Shown: positions 1 through 8,280, counted from the stretch's first letter. The stretch is 24,790 nt of DNA from CAVWCW01 sp965365625 (GCA_965365625.1 CBDUCL010000015.1:1-24790), one strand, 5' to 3'. The notes: generated by a model not told the origin, from the sequence alone. A program made the numbers and translations.

Positions 1-1641
1 TTTCTCGCCATCCCGGTGGCGCGGGTGGTCGTCGTGGCGTTTCAGGATCCGGCCAGCGGCGCCTTCACCCTGGTCAACTTCGTCGACTTCTTCAACACTT
101 CCTTGTTTCGGGAGTCGTTCGCCAACTCGGTCTACGTCGCGGCCATGGCGGTGCTGGCGTCCACCCTGATCGCCCTGCCCCTGGCCTATTTCACCAGCCG
201 CTTCAATTTCGCCGGCACCGCCCTGATCCAGACCTTGGGGGTGGTGCCGCTGATCATGCCGCCGTTCGTCGGCGCCGTGGCGATGCAACTGCTGTTCGGG
301 GCCAACGGCTCGGTCAATCTGCTGCTGGACCAATGGTTCGGCCTCAATATCCCCTTCATGGAGGGGCTGAACGGGGTGATCCTGGTGCAGAGCATCCACT
401 ACTTCCCGTTCATCCTGATCAACCTCTCGGCCAGCCTCAACAATATCGACCGCGCCATGGAGGAGTCGGCCCAGAACCTGGGGGCCAGCGGCCTGCGGCT
501 GTTCCGGCGCATCGTGTTTCCCCTCGCCATGCCGGGCTATATCGCCGGTGCCGCCCTGGTGTTCCTCAAGGTGTTCGACGACCTGGGAACGCCGCTGCTG
601 CTCAACGTCAACAATATGCTGGCGCCCCAGGCCTATCTGCGCATCTCCTCCATCGGCATCTCCGACCCCATGGGCTACGTGATCTCGGTGATCCTGGTGC
701 TGTTCTCCCTGTTCGCGCTCTGGACCTCCTTTCTCGCCATGCGCGGGCGCGACTACGCCAGCATCCAGAAGGGTGGCGGCGGCCTGATGAAGCGCGACAT
801 GCGCCCGGCCGAGCAGTTCGGGGCCTATCTGGTCGTCGCCCTGATCCTGCTGCTGGTGCTCTCCCCCCACTTGGGCCTGACTCTGCTCTCGTTCGGCACC
901 ATCTGGTCCTATAGCGTGCTGCCGGACGCCTACACCTTCGACCACTACCTGGAGGTATTCAGCGGCGCCTCCGGCTATATCGGCAACACCCTGCTCTACG
1001 CCGGCCTGGCGGCCCTGGCCGACGTGGTGATCGGCACCGCCATCGCCTATATCGTCTGGCGCACCCGGCTGGCGGGACGCAAGTTCCTGGACTATGCGGC
1101 CACCGCGTCCCTCGCCATCCCCGGTGTAGTGCTGGGCATCGGCTACCTGCGCAGCTTTCACGACATCCAGGTGCCCTGGCTCGACAAGCCGCTGGCCTCC
1201 TGGTGGGTCATCATTGTGGTGGCGCTGTTGATCCGGCGCCTGCCCTATGCCCTGCGCGCCTGCATGGCGGCCCTGCAGCAGCTGTCCCTGGCCTTGGAGG
1301 AGGCGGCCGAGAATCTGGGCGCCACCAAGGGCCGGACCATTCGCCGTATTGTGGTGCCCCTGATGGCCGGCGGCATCCTGGCCGGCTTCGTCACCAGCTT
1401 CGCCACCGCCGCAGTGGAACTGTCCGCCACCATTATGCTGGTGGATCGGGATTCCGACGCGCCCCTGTCCTACGGCATCTACGTGTTCATGCAGTCCGCC
1501 GCCGGCCGCGGCCCCGGGGCGGCCCTGGGCGTGATTGCGGTGCTGATCGTAGGCCTGGGCACCTATCTCTCCCACCGCTTTCTCGAGCGCGGCCGGCGTC
1601 AGCAGCGGGGCGACCTGATCGTCGCCGGGGCCCAAGCCTGA
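1..1641 (+). CDS. ABC transporter permease, double-domain (FbpB/iron(III) type), 5' truncated by window
   Basis: Inner-membrane permease made of two fused six-helix halves. The reading frame is open to base 1 and the first visible residues are the end of a membrane helix, so the start lies outside the window and the GTG at 16 is probably internal. Each half carries the cytoplasmic EAA loop that docks the ATPase: one begins EESAQNLGASG (near 460-520), the other EEAAENLGATKG (near 1297-1360), each followed by an RRIVxPL segment. This two-EAA fusion is typical of ferric-iron (FbpB/SfuB) and some phosphonate or polyamine importers. The ATPase follows 11 bases downstream. No substrate-binding protein is visible (probably upstream), so the substrate cannot be fixed; iron(III) is the usual annotation. 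Confidence 0.9.
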   Translation, partial: FLAIPVARVVVVAFQDPASGAFTLVNFVDFFNTSLFRESFANSVYVAAMAVLASTLIALPLAYFTSRFNFAGTALIQTLGVVPLIMPPFVGAVAMQLLFGANGSVNLLLDQWFGLNIPFMEGLNGVILVQSIHYFPFILINLSASLNNIDRAMEESAQNLGASGLRLFRRIVFPLAMPGYIAGAALVFLKVFDDLGTPLLLNVNNMLAPQAYLRISSIGISDPMGYVISVILVLFSLFALWTSFLAMRGRDYASIQKGGGGLMKRDMRPAEQFGAYLVVALILLLVLSPHLGLTLLSFGTIWSYSVLPDAYTFDHYLEVFSGASGYIGNTLLYAGLAALADVVIGTAIAYIVWRTRLAGRKFLDYAATASLAIPGVVLGIGYLRSFHDIQVPWLDKPLASWWVIIVVALLIRRLPYALRACMAALQQLSLALEEAAENLGATKGRTIRRIVVPLMAGGILAGFVTSFATAAVELSATIMLVDRDSDAPLSYGIYVFMQSAAGRGPGAALGVIAVLIVGLGTYLSHRFLERGRRQQRGDLIVAGAQA

Positions 1642-1652
1642 ATGGAGCATCC

Positions 1653-2726
1653 ATGAGCAGCAATCCGGTCGGCATTTCTATCCAGGACCTGCAGCTCGCC
1701 TTCGGTGAGCACCAGGTGCTCAAGGGCATCGATCTGGAGATCGAGCCCGGCGAGCTGTTCGCCTTTCTCGGGCCCTCCGGCTCAGGCAAATCCACCCTGC
1801 TGCGGGCCATCGCCGGCTTCGGCCCCAAGCCCCGAGGCCGCATCCTGATCGGCGGCCAGGAGGTGGGCGGCCTGCCGCCCTGGCAGCGCCATGTGGGCAT
1901 GGTGTTCCAGAGCTATGCCCTCTGGCCACATATGACGGTGCGCCGCAACCTCGCCTTCGGGCTGGAGGAAAGACGCACCCCCAAGGCCGAGATTCGGCGC
2001 CGGGTCGACCAGGCCCTGGAGCTGGTGGGGCTGCGCGAGCTGGCGGAGCGGCGCCCGTCCCAGCTCTCCGGCGGCCAGCAGCAGCGCATCGCCCTGGCGC
2101 GCACCCTGGTAGTGGAGCCCCGGGTGCTGCTGCTCGACGAGCCCCTATCCAACCTCGACGCCAACCTGCGGCTGCAGATGCGGCGCGAGATCCACGACCT
2201 GCAGCGCGAACTCGGCCTCACCACCGTGTTCGTCACCCACGACCAGGAAGAGGCCAATACCATCGCCGACCGCATGGCGGTGCTGGACCAGGGGGTAATC
2301 CAGCAGGTGGGTACCCCGATGGCGCTGTACGACAACCCCTGCAACCTGTTCGTGGCGGATTTTCTGGGCACCGCCAATGTACTGGCGGGACAATTCGAGC
2401 GCGACGGTGCCAACAGCCGCTTTCGCGCCGACGGCAGCATCCGCCTGGCACTGGCCCAGGCGGTGACCGAAGGCCCCGGACACCTGGTGTTCCGACCCCA
2501 GAACCTGGAGATCCGCCCACGGGTTGGCTCGAGCGGTGACGGCCTGCTGCCCGGGGTGGTGGCGCGGCGGGAGTTCCTGGGCAGCGTACTGCGCTACGAA
2601 ATCGACGTCGGCGGCCATCCGATCCTGGTGGACGACCACCACCGCCGCGGCGAGCCCCCCTTCGCCCCCGGGGCCGAGGTCGAATTGCGGCTCAACCCGG
2701 AAGAGCTGGTGGCGCTGCCGAAATGA
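1653..2726 (+). CDS. ABC transporter ATP-binding protein (FbpC/PotA type)
   Basis: The 357-residue ATPase energises the upstream permease. Visible motifs are Walker A GPSGSGKST (about residues 40-48), the Q-loop VFQSYAL (about 84-90), signature LSGGQQQR (138-145), Walker B LLLDEP (about 159-164), and the H-loop VTHDQEEA. After about residue 230 comes the regulatory beta domain (TOBE/MOP-like) common to the iron(III), polyamine and 2-aminoethylphosphonate importers. The ATG at 1653 is chosen because GGAG stands five bases before it and the family N-terminus (ISIQDLQLAFG) begins just after; the frame stays open further upstream, but only as a shadow of the permease gene. The stop overlaps the next start (ATGA), so the lipoprotein gene is probably co-translated. 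Confidence 0.93.
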   Translation: MSSNPVGISIQDLQLAFGEHQVLKGIDLEIEPGELFAFLGPSGSGKSTLLRAIAGFGPKPRGRILIGGQEVGGLPPWQRHVGMVFQSYALWPHMTVRRNLAFGLEERRTPKAEIRRRVDQALELVGLRELAERRPSQLSGGQQQRIALARTLVVEPRVLLLDEPLSNLDANLRLQMRREIHDLQRELGLTTVFVTHDQEEANTIADRMAVLDQGVIQQVGTPMALYDNPCNLFVADFLGTANVLAGQFERDGANSRFRADGSIRLALAQAVTEGPGHLVFRPQNLEIRPRVGSSGDGLLPGVVARREFLGSVLRYEIDVGGHPILVDDHHRRGEPPFAPGAEVELRLNPEELVALPK

Positions 2727-3367
2727 CCCGGGGCCCAGCCTGCCCTCGGGCGTTGGCCGCGGCCGGGCTGGCCCTGGCGCTCGCCGGCTGTGCCGGCCTG
2801 TTTCCCCAACCCTACGGCGAGGCGGCCCCGGACGCCGACCCGGTGCGCGCCGACGGCGAACCGGTTCGGATGCCCCCCAATGCCCCGTCGATCCTGAACG
2901 GCCATTGGGAGGCCGGCGAAGGCCACCAAGGCATCGATATCCTGGGCCCGGTGGGCACCCCAGTGCTGGCGCCGGCCCCGGGCCGGGTCAGCGACGCCTG
3001 GTTCGGGCCCATGTACGGTCACCAGATCCTGATCGATCACGGCCGCGGCCCGGACGGGCAGTATATTCGTACCCGCTTGGTGCACTTGGACGCAAGGGCG
3101 GTGGAGCCGGGAGATCCGGTGGCGCGCGGCCAATCGATCGGAGCCCTGGGGCGCACCGGTCTGCTGTCCGGCGGCATCCTGCAACTGCACTACGAGGTGC
3201 AGACCGCCGACCGACCCGAATCCCACCGCTACCGCTCGAGCAATCCCCACTTGTATTGGACCGCGGGGGCCGGCTTGGTCAGCTGTTTCGAGCGCGACCG
3301 GACCTACCCGGAGCAGCCGTTCCAAACCACCTACCCGGTCCCTTGCGCGGGGCTGGCCTGGGAGTGA
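2723..3367 (+). CDS. M23-family (LytM-like) peptidase lipoprotein
   Basis: The 214-residue protein has a lipoprotein signal: a hydrophobic stretch ending in LAGC with the lipid cysteine at residue 23. The body is an M23/LytM domain, a zinc endopeptidase fold that cuts peptidoglycan cross-bridges. It shows HQGID (H68, D72, two zinc ligands), then GTPVLAPAPGRV, VHLD (H121) and LHYEV (H156, third zinc ligand). In canonical LytM enzymes the last motif is HLHFE; here the first of those histidines is Q154, so activity may be altered or lost. The start overlaps the ATPase stop by four bases. The link to an importer is positional only. It could be an active hydrolase or a LytM-like regulator of other hydrolases. 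Confidence 0.85.
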   Translation: MTRGPACPRALAAAGLALALAGCAGLFPQPYGEAAPDADPVRADGEPVRMPPNAPSILNGHWEAGEGHQGIDILGPVGTPVLAPAPGRVSDAWFGPMYGHQILIDHGRGPDGQYIRTRLVHLDARAVEPGDPVARGQSIGALGRTGLLSGGILQLHYEVQTADRPESHRYRSSNPHLYWTAGAGLVSCFERDRTYPEQPFQTTYPVPCAGLAWE

Positions 3368-3389
3368 ACGGCGCGGCCACTGCTGCGGC

Positions 3390-4622
3390 CTAGGGCTCGA
3401 AGCGCACCAATAGTTGCAGGGTATCGCCAAACCAAACCCCGATCGCCTCCCCGAGCGACTGCTCGAATGCCAGCTGCCATTCGCGCTGAGTCGCGGCCAG
3501 GGCGGCCTCCAGCTCGGCCTCGAGGGACTCGCGCTGCACCAGCTCGACCCCTTCGTTAATCAGGTAGTCGATACCGAGCCCGGTACCGGCCCCCACCGCG
3601 GTGCCGACCGGTCCACCCAGGCTGCCCAGGGCGCCACCGCCGGCCGCCAGCGCCGCCTTGGAGGCGAAGGGTGCGGCCAGCTTGGCAAACAACCCCTTGC
3701 CGGCACCACTGGCCACCGTCTTCGCCGCCACTCCCTTGCCCAGGGCGCCGCCCACCCCTTTGCCCGCCGCCGCTCCGCCCAGGGCCAGCAAGCCGCTGCG
3801 CAGCACCTCCGGGGATCCGCGCTCCAGGGCCGCCGGGTCCAACTTATTGAATTGGGCGCGCCAATCCAGTTCCATCACCACCTCGCCGCCGGGCCGCTCA
3901 AGATGCTCGGTCTCCTCGGCCACCAGCAGTTGGAACTCGCTGCGCAGGCCGGCCAGCACGTTCAGATAACCCTGGTGGGCACTGACGAGGACATTGCGGT
4001 AGGCCTCCAACAACAGGGGATCGGTCAACTCCGGCTTCAATACCAAGCGTCGGTATTGGCTTTGCAGGTACTGCTCCAGGTCGTAGGCCACCGCATCGCC
4101 CAGGGCCTGAGCGTCGGCGCTGACCGCATGGCCGACCGCCGAGCTCAGGGCCTCCCATAGCAGGCCGTAGCTGGTCCCATAGGCGAAATACCAGTCGGCG
4201 AAGGCGCCGACCCGCCCGCGCGGGCCGGCGAACACCAGCTCCAGCTCGCGCTGCAGCCTCTCCCGAGCCTGCCGGTGCAGGCGGGCCTCGGCCGCCGCCA
4301 GGTTGCGGCTGTACTCCTCGACGAAGGCGGAATAGCGGGCCGCATCCACCAGCACCCGCACCGTCTCGCCGTCGCGCTCCCGGTAGGTCAAGGCCACCCG
4401 GGGCGGCACCTGGGCCCGGACCCCGCTGTCAAGCGTGGACTCGTCCCGGTGCACCAGTTGCCCGTAGTCCAAGCGTGCCAACAGGCTGTCGTACCATTGC
4501 CGGCCGAGGGTCAGGCCGAGCACCAGGAACAGCAGCAGGCTCAGCGCCAGCACCAGCGGCGAGAGCAGGCGGCGTCGGGGTTTGGCCTGGGCCCTGGAGC
4601 GGCCCCGCAACAGTCTCCACAT
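3390..4622 (-). CDS. Uncharacterised membrane-anchored protein with glycine-rich segment (WY/YLQ family)
   Basis: The 410-residue protein matches no family I recognise. A basic N-terminus (RGRSRAQAKPRRR) precedes one membrane helix (about residues 20-40), giving a type II anchor. The exported part is helical: AFADWYFAYGT at 140-150, YLQSQYRRLVLKP at 185-197, then a glycine/alanine-rich zone at about 280-352 with GGxxG and GxxxG spacing, able to form a hairpin in a membrane, then LEAEL at 367-371 and a helical tail. The same motif order recurs in the lipoprotein at 21945-22985. The gene converges on the M23 lipoprotein with a 22-base gap. No clear Shine-Dalgarno precedes the ATG. Length and continuous domain logic argue for a real gene; function is unknown. 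Confidence 0.8.
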   Translation of the reverse strand: MWRLLRGRSRAQAKPRRRLLSPLVLALSLLLFLVLGLTLGRQWYDSLLARLDYGQLVHRDESTLDSGVRAQVPPRVALTYRERDGETVRVLVDAARYSAFVEEYSRNLAAAEARLHRQARERLQRELELVFAGPRGRVGAFADWYFAYGTSYGLLWEALSSAVGHAVSADAQALGDAVAYDLEQYLQSQYRRLVLKPELTDPLLLEAYRNVLVSAHQGYLNVLAGLRSEFQLLVAEETEHLERPGGEVVMELDWRAQFNKLDPAALERGSPEVLRSGLLALGGAAAGKGVGGALGKGVAAKTVASGAGKGLFAKLAAPFASKAALAAGGGALGSLGGPVGTAVGAGTGLGIDYLINEGVELVQRESLEAELEAALAATQREWQLAFEQSLGEAIGVWFGDTLQLLVRFEP

Positions 4623-4802
4623 CGGCGTTTACGACCGTGCAAACGAACTTCGCAAACAATGGCAGGTTGTGGCGGCGGGGGCAAATGCGGTGCGCCGAAT
4701 GCACAGCGTTGCCCAGCGGAAGGAGTTCGAGCCAAGCCCTTGGAACCGGGCCCGAACCCGGGTTTGACAGGGGGCAGGCCAGGGTCTAGCCTGCTTCCAG
4801 TC

Positions 4803-4839
4803 CGGCCCGCCGCAGCCTTTAAGGCGGAGCGGCGGGCCG
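4803..4839 (-). terminator. GC-rich hairpin after the 46-residue ORF
   Basis: Two perfect 11-base arms (CGGCCCGCCGC at 4803-4813, its complement at 4829-4839) enclose a second small hairpin (GCCTT-T-AAGGC, 4815-4825). It starts 17 bases past the stop of the small minus-strand gene. No T-run follows on either strand, so it may be a processing or stability element rather than a classical terminator. The rest of 4623-4802 holds nothing convincing; a lone TTGACA at 4764-4769 (+) has no good partner box. Confidence 0.5.
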
Positions 4840-4855
4840 ATGTTCGCGCCGGGAC

Positions 4856-4996
4856 TCAGTCGCCGGACTGTTTGCACCCGGGCGTGCCGGTGCGCAGGTC
4901 GCCGTCCTTGACCGGGTTCCGGGTGCTCAAGATCAAGAACGCGGTAATGGTCACGAAGGTCAGAATTCCGGTAATGGTCAGACTGTCGATGATCAT
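4856..4996 (-). CDS. Small single-span membrane protein, 46 aa
   Basis: A short minus-strand frame reads ATG at 4996 to TGA at 4856. AGAGGT precedes the ATG by seven bases, a good ribosome site. Residues 6-24 (LTITGILTFVTITAFLILS) form one hydrophobic helix. The tail is polar (NPVKDGDLRTGTPG) with one cysteine at residue 41. This is the layout of many small bacterial membrane proteins, some of which regulate larger membrane complexes. A strong hairpin follows 17 bases after the stop. It lies divergently from ompR. I do not recognise the family. It could be a chance frame, but ribosome site, helix and downstream hairpin agree. Confidence 0.6.
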   Translation of the reverse strand: MIIDSLTITGILTFVTITAFLILSTRNPVKDGDLRTGTPGCKQSGD

Positions 4997-5094
4997 GGTT
5001 ACTACCTCTTTTGCTGGAGTGGGGCGGCTCACTATCCGGTGATCGACCCACTCGGTTGCGTCGGCAGTGCGGCGCCCGGTGGATTCCCGCGGCG

Positions 5095-5201
5095 ACTCTA
5101 TACTTTTCCGACGGTTCCCATTCTCCGCGGAAAAGGTTTCATAAGTATTTCCTAATATTCAAACTTTGCAACAATATATTTCAGTGCCGGCGAGGGCCCG
5201 A
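5095..5201 (+). promoter_or_regulatory. AT-rich leader upstream of ompR
   Basis: This stretch is markedly richer in A+T than everything around it, which is typical of a promoter or regulator-binding region in high-G+C DNA. TATACT at 5099-5104 and TAATAT at 5153-5158 are candidate -10 boxes, but neither has a convincing -35 partner, so I do not assign a start site. Autoregulation by OmpR would be plausible but no clear OmpR box was identified. Confidence 0.35.
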
Positions 5202-5927
5202 ATGGACAACGAGCAGCTATTGGTGGTAGACGACGACGCGGGGCTGCGCGAGCTGCTGAGCGACTATCTGGGACGCGAGGGCTATCGCGTAGCGACGGTA
5301 GCCAACGCCGCCGAGATGGATCAATGGCTGGCCCAAGACAGCGCGGATCTGGTGATTCTGGACCTTATGTTGCCGGGGGAAGACGGGCTGAGCATCGCCC
5401 GCCGCCTGCGTGCCGGCGGTGATTTGCCGATTATTATCCTTTCGGCGCGCGGCGACGAAGTGGACCGTATCGTCGGCCTGGAGGTGGGCGCGGACGACTA
5501 CCTGGCCAAGCCCTTCAATCCGCGCGAGCTGCTGGCCCGCATCCGCGCGGTGCTGAGGCGCCAGGGCCCGGCGGCGGAGCCCAAAGCCGCGGCAGAGGAA
5601 TCTGAGCCGGCGGCCCGCCCGAGCTTTGGCCCCTACGAACTGGACCTGGAGGCCCAACGCCTGTTGCGCGACGGCGGCGAGGTGGCCCTGACCACCGGCG
5701 AATTCAACCTGCTTCGTATCTTCGTAGAACGTCCACACCGGGTGCTGGAGCGGGACCGACTGTTGGATCTGCTCAAGGGCTACGAGTATTCGCCCTTCGA
5801 CCGCAGCATCGACGTCCGCGTCGCGCGCCTGCGCGCCAAGATCGAGGATGACAGCAAAGCGCCCAAGTACATTCGCACCGTCTGGGGCCAGGGCTATCTG
5901 TTCGCCCCGGAGGGCGAAAAGAACTAA
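5202..5927 (+). CDS. ompR: Two-component response regulator OmpR
   Basis: The 241-residue protein has a receiver domain plus a winged-helix DNA-binding domain. The acidic pocket is DDD at 10-12, the phospho-acceptor is D54 in ILDLMLPGEDG, and the conserved lysine is K103 in KPFNPRELLARIRAVLRRQ, a stretch nearly identical to E. coli OmpR. The C-terminal half (from about 145) has TTGEFNLL, the recognition-helix region RSIDVRVARLRAKIEDD and the terminal TVWGQGYLF. The ATG at 5202 is chosen because GAGG stands seven bases upstream and the receiver begins right there; the upstream ATG at 5166 adds an atypical extension. The stop shares a base with the envZ start (TAATG). It probably controls envelope or osmotic-response genes. 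Confidence 0.95.
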   Translation: MDNEQLLVVDDDAGLRELLSDYLGREGYRVATVANAAEMDQWLAQDSADLVILDLMLPGEDGLSIARRLRAGGDLPIIILSARGDEVDRIVGLEVGADDYLAKPFNPRELLARIRAVLRRQGPAAEPKAAAEESEPAARPSFGPYELDLEAQRLLRDGGEVALTTGEFNLLRIFVERPHRVLERDRLLDLLKGYEYSPFDRSIDVRVARLRAKIEDDSKAPKYIRTVWGQGYLFAPEGEKN

Positions 5928-7246
5928 TGCGCCTGACGCCTGCCGGCCTGTTCGGCCGTACCCTGCTGACCCTGGGCCTGAGTTACGCCGTGCTGGCGGC
6001 GCTCACCTTCGGCGCCCTGGTCTACTACGCCCTGTCCCCGGTGGCCCAGCGCTCGGCCGCCGACCTGGCCGCCTTCATGGTGCTGCAGGCCCAGACCTGG
6101 GCCATGCTGCCTCCCAATCTACGCAGCGACTACGTAGACAAGCTGTACCAGGAGCATGACCTCTGGCTGACCCAGCCCCAGGACGAGATCCCGCCGGACA
6201 ACTATTTCCTGCCCTATGTCCGCCGGGTCGAGCAGGCCCTCGCCGAGCGCTTGGGCGACGCGGTATCGATGAAATCCCAGGTGATCGAGGGCCGGCGGTG
6301 GTTCTGGGTCGACCTGGCGGTAGGCCAAAACCGGGAGCCGGTGCGGGTGGGCTTTCCTCGCGACCGCGTCCGCACCCGCCCAATCGATGCCCTGCTGGCA
6401 GTCGCCCTCGGCACCCTGTTGCTGATCCTGCTCGCCTCAGTGTTGCTGGCGCGCCAGATCACCCGCCCGCTGACCCGCCTCGGCGCCGAGGTAGAGCAGA
6501 TCGGCCGCGGCCAGCTCCCCCACCCGCTGCCGGAGACCGGCCCCCGGGAGTTGGTCATCTTCGTGCGCCAGTTCAACCGCATGGTGGTGCAGATCCAGGA
6601 ACTGCTGGCCAACCGCACCACCTTGCTGGCCGGCATCTCCCATGACCTGCGGACCCCAATCGCCCGCATGCAGTTGGCCCTGGAAATGCTCGCCCAACAA
6701 CCGGACCCAAAGCTGGTGCTGCGCCTGCAGCAAGACCTGGAGCAGATGAACCAGCTGATCGGCCAGGCCCTGGATCTGGCCCGCAACCTGGAGGCCGGGG
6801 CCCGGGACCGGGTCGACCTGGCAGACTTGATCGACGGCCTGGTGGTGACCCAGCGCCGCGGCGGCGCAGAGCTGGCCTGGCAGGCCGAGGGCCCCTGTCC
6901 CGCCGAGGTCAACGTCAGCGCCCTGGAGCGCATCCTCGCCAACCTGCTGGAGAACGCCCTGCGCTATGGCGGCAGCGAGGCGCCCCGGGTGGAGCTGGAC
7001 TGCAATGGAACAGCGGCCGAGATTCGGGTTCTGGACCGGGGCCCGGGCATCCCCGAGAGCGAACGCGAGGCGGTATTCCGGCCCTTCTACCGGCTGGAGG
7101 CGTCGCGCAGTCGCGACACCGGCGGCAGCGGCCTGGGACTGGCCATCGTCCGCCAGTTGGCGGACGCCTGCGGCTTCGCGGTGCGGTTGGAGCCCCGCCC
7201 GGGGGGCGGCACCCTGGCCCGGGTGCGGCTGGGCAACGGCGATTGA
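5927..7246 (+). CDS. envZ: Osmosensor histidine kinase EnvZ
   Basis: The 439-residue inner-membrane kinase partners OmpR. Membrane helices sit at about 12-35 and 154-176, bounding a periplasmic sensor of about 115 residues. A HAMP linker (from ITRPLTRLGAEVEQI) follows. The H-box LAGISHDLRTPIARMQLALEM has the phosphorylated H239, and the SHDLRTP form is typical of EnvZ. The ATPase domain shows the N-box (LLENALRYG), G1 (DRGPGIP, about 370-376) and G2 (GGSGLGLAIV, from about 399). It overlaps the ompR stop by one base, so translation is coupled. Length is close to E. coli EnvZ (450). Confidence 0.95.
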   Translation: MRLTPAGLFGRTLLTLGLSYAVLAALTFGALVYYALSPVAQRSAADLAAFMVLQAQTWAMLPPNLRSDYVDKLYQEHDLWLTQPQDEIPPDNYFLPYVRRVEQALAERLGDAVSMKSQVIEGRRWFWVDLAVGQNREPVRVGFPRDRVRTRPIDALLAVALGTLLLILLASVLLARQITRPLTRLGAEVEQIGRGQLPHPLPETGPRELVIFVRQFNRMVVQIQELLANRTTLLAGISHDLRTPIARMQLALEMLAQQPDPKLVLRLQQDLEQMNQLIGQALDLARNLEAGARDRVDLADLIDGLVVTQRRGGAELAWQAEGPCPAEVNVSALERILANLLENALRYGGSEAPRVELDCNGTAAEIRVLDRGPGIPESEREAVFRPFYRLEASRSRDTGGSGLGLAIVRQLADACGFAVRLEPRPGGGTLARVRLGNGD

Positions 7247-7273
7247 TTGAGGGTCGGCCCGAGCAGGCGGACC

Positions 7274-7597
7274 TCAGCCCTGATTGTGGCCGCTGATCTG
7301 GGCGTGCAGGGGCTTGGTGTCTTCGAACGCCTTGAGCTGCTCGGGGCTGGCGGGTTTCTGATACTGGGCCTTCCACTCCGGGAACGGCATACCGTAGACG
7401 GCCTCCCGCGCCTGGTCGTAGTCCAGTTCGGCCCCGCGCTCCTTGGCCGCCGCCAGATACCACTTGGCCAGGCAGTTGCGGCAAAAGCCGGCCAAGTTCA
7501 TCAGGTCGATGTTCTGCACGTCGCTGCGGCGCTGCAGGTGCTCGACCAAGCCGCGGAAGGCGGCGGCCTCGATCTCGGTGCGGGTGGTTGGGTCCAT
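7274..7597 (-). CDS. DUF1244 domain-containing protein
   Basis: The 107-residue soluble protein has the DUF1244 hallmark: FRGLVEHLQRRSDVQNIDLM leading into LAGFCRNCLAKWY. The Cys-x-x-Cys pair (C39, C42) is conserved in the family and could bind metal or do redox chemistry, but the function is not established. GGAGGA stands just ahead of the ATG at 7597. It converges on envZ with a 27-base gap, and its upstream neighbour on the same strand ends 35 bases away, so the two may share a transcript. Confidence 0.92.
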   Translation of the reverse strand: MDPTTRTEIEAAAFRGLVEHLQRRSDVQNIDLMNLAGFCRNCLAKWYLAAAKERGAELDYDQAREAVYGMPFPEWKAQYQKPASPEQLKAFEDTKPLHAQISGHNQG

Positions 7598-7632
7598 GGG
7601 TCCTCCGTCCGGGTTGAATCAGCGGTGCGGGC

Positions 7633-8199
7633 TCACAGGCCCTCGGCCTGCAAGCGGCTCTGTTCATTGGCCAGCTGGTCGGCCACATACTCAAGGGCCA
7701 GACCCAGCTCCCGAGTCCAGCTCAAGCGAACCAGCCAGGGCTGGCCCTGCGGTCGCCAACTGTGCCGCTCGCGGCCGTCGCCGCGGCGGATGGCGCCGAT
7801 CTTGCTGGCCTGGCTGCGCACATAGGCCGGGTAGCGGCTCTCGTCGCTGGACGGGCCGTACTTGTCATTCAGCAGCCGCAGCAGGTCTTCGAAGGTGATC
7901 AAGGTCTCGGAGCCGTACTTGCGCACCACCTTGTAGATGCGCCCCTGAAACGCCAGTACGTAGATCAGATCACGGTCATCGGCATAGATCAGGGCGCGAC
8001 GCTCGCCTTCCTGCTCCTGGTGCACATAGCCCTTGCGCTGGAGCATCAACTGATCGATGTCGCCGCCCAGGCAATATTCGTTGAACACCAGCTTCAGGCA
8101 GGGTTCGCCCGCGGACAAATGGGATCCGGCCAGCAGCAGGCCCATCATGAGCACCCAGCGCAGCATTCGGGCGGCCGGTGATCTCTTGTTCGTCTCCAT
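7633..8199 (-). CDS. Hypothetical exported protein
   Basis: The 188-residue protein is of unrecognised family. From the ATG at 8199 it has a classical signal peptide: basic start (ETNKRSPAARMLR), hydrophobic core (WVLMMGLLLAG), likely cleavage after SHLSA. The mature protein begins GEPCLKLVFNEYCLGG, with two cysteines nine residues apart that could form a disulfide in the periplasm. It then alternates strands and helices with no motif I can name. The frame extends upstream to an ATG at 8250, but that would bury the signal peptide, so 8199 is preferred. The ribosome site is weak. Confidence 0.75.
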   Translation of the reverse strand: METNKRSPAARMLRWVLMMGLLLAGSHLSAGEPCLKLVFNEYCLGGDIDQLMLQRKGYVHQEQEGERRALIYADDRDLIYVLAFQGRIYKVVRKYGSETLITFEDLLRLLNDKYGPSSDESRYPAYVRSQASKIGAIRRGDGRERHSWRPQGQPWLVRLSWTRELGLALEYVADQLANEQSRLQAEGL

Positions 8200-8280
8200 G
8201 GGTTGGCCCCAATTGCTGGTTATGGTTGTTAGGGGAATGGCTGCGGCCAATATCGCACATCCGTAGCAAAATCTCAGCCG

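Noticed and set aside
3414..4160. Plus-strand frame opposite the glycine-rich membrane protein
   Set aside because: Gln/Gly-rich antisense translation; the minus-strand reading has an anchor, ordered motifs and a relative elsewhere in the window.
4753..4764. GAACCCGGGTTT palindrome resembling the REP core
   Set aside because: Only the CCCGGG core is shared; the GTAG and TCGGC flanks of the REP-like element are missing.
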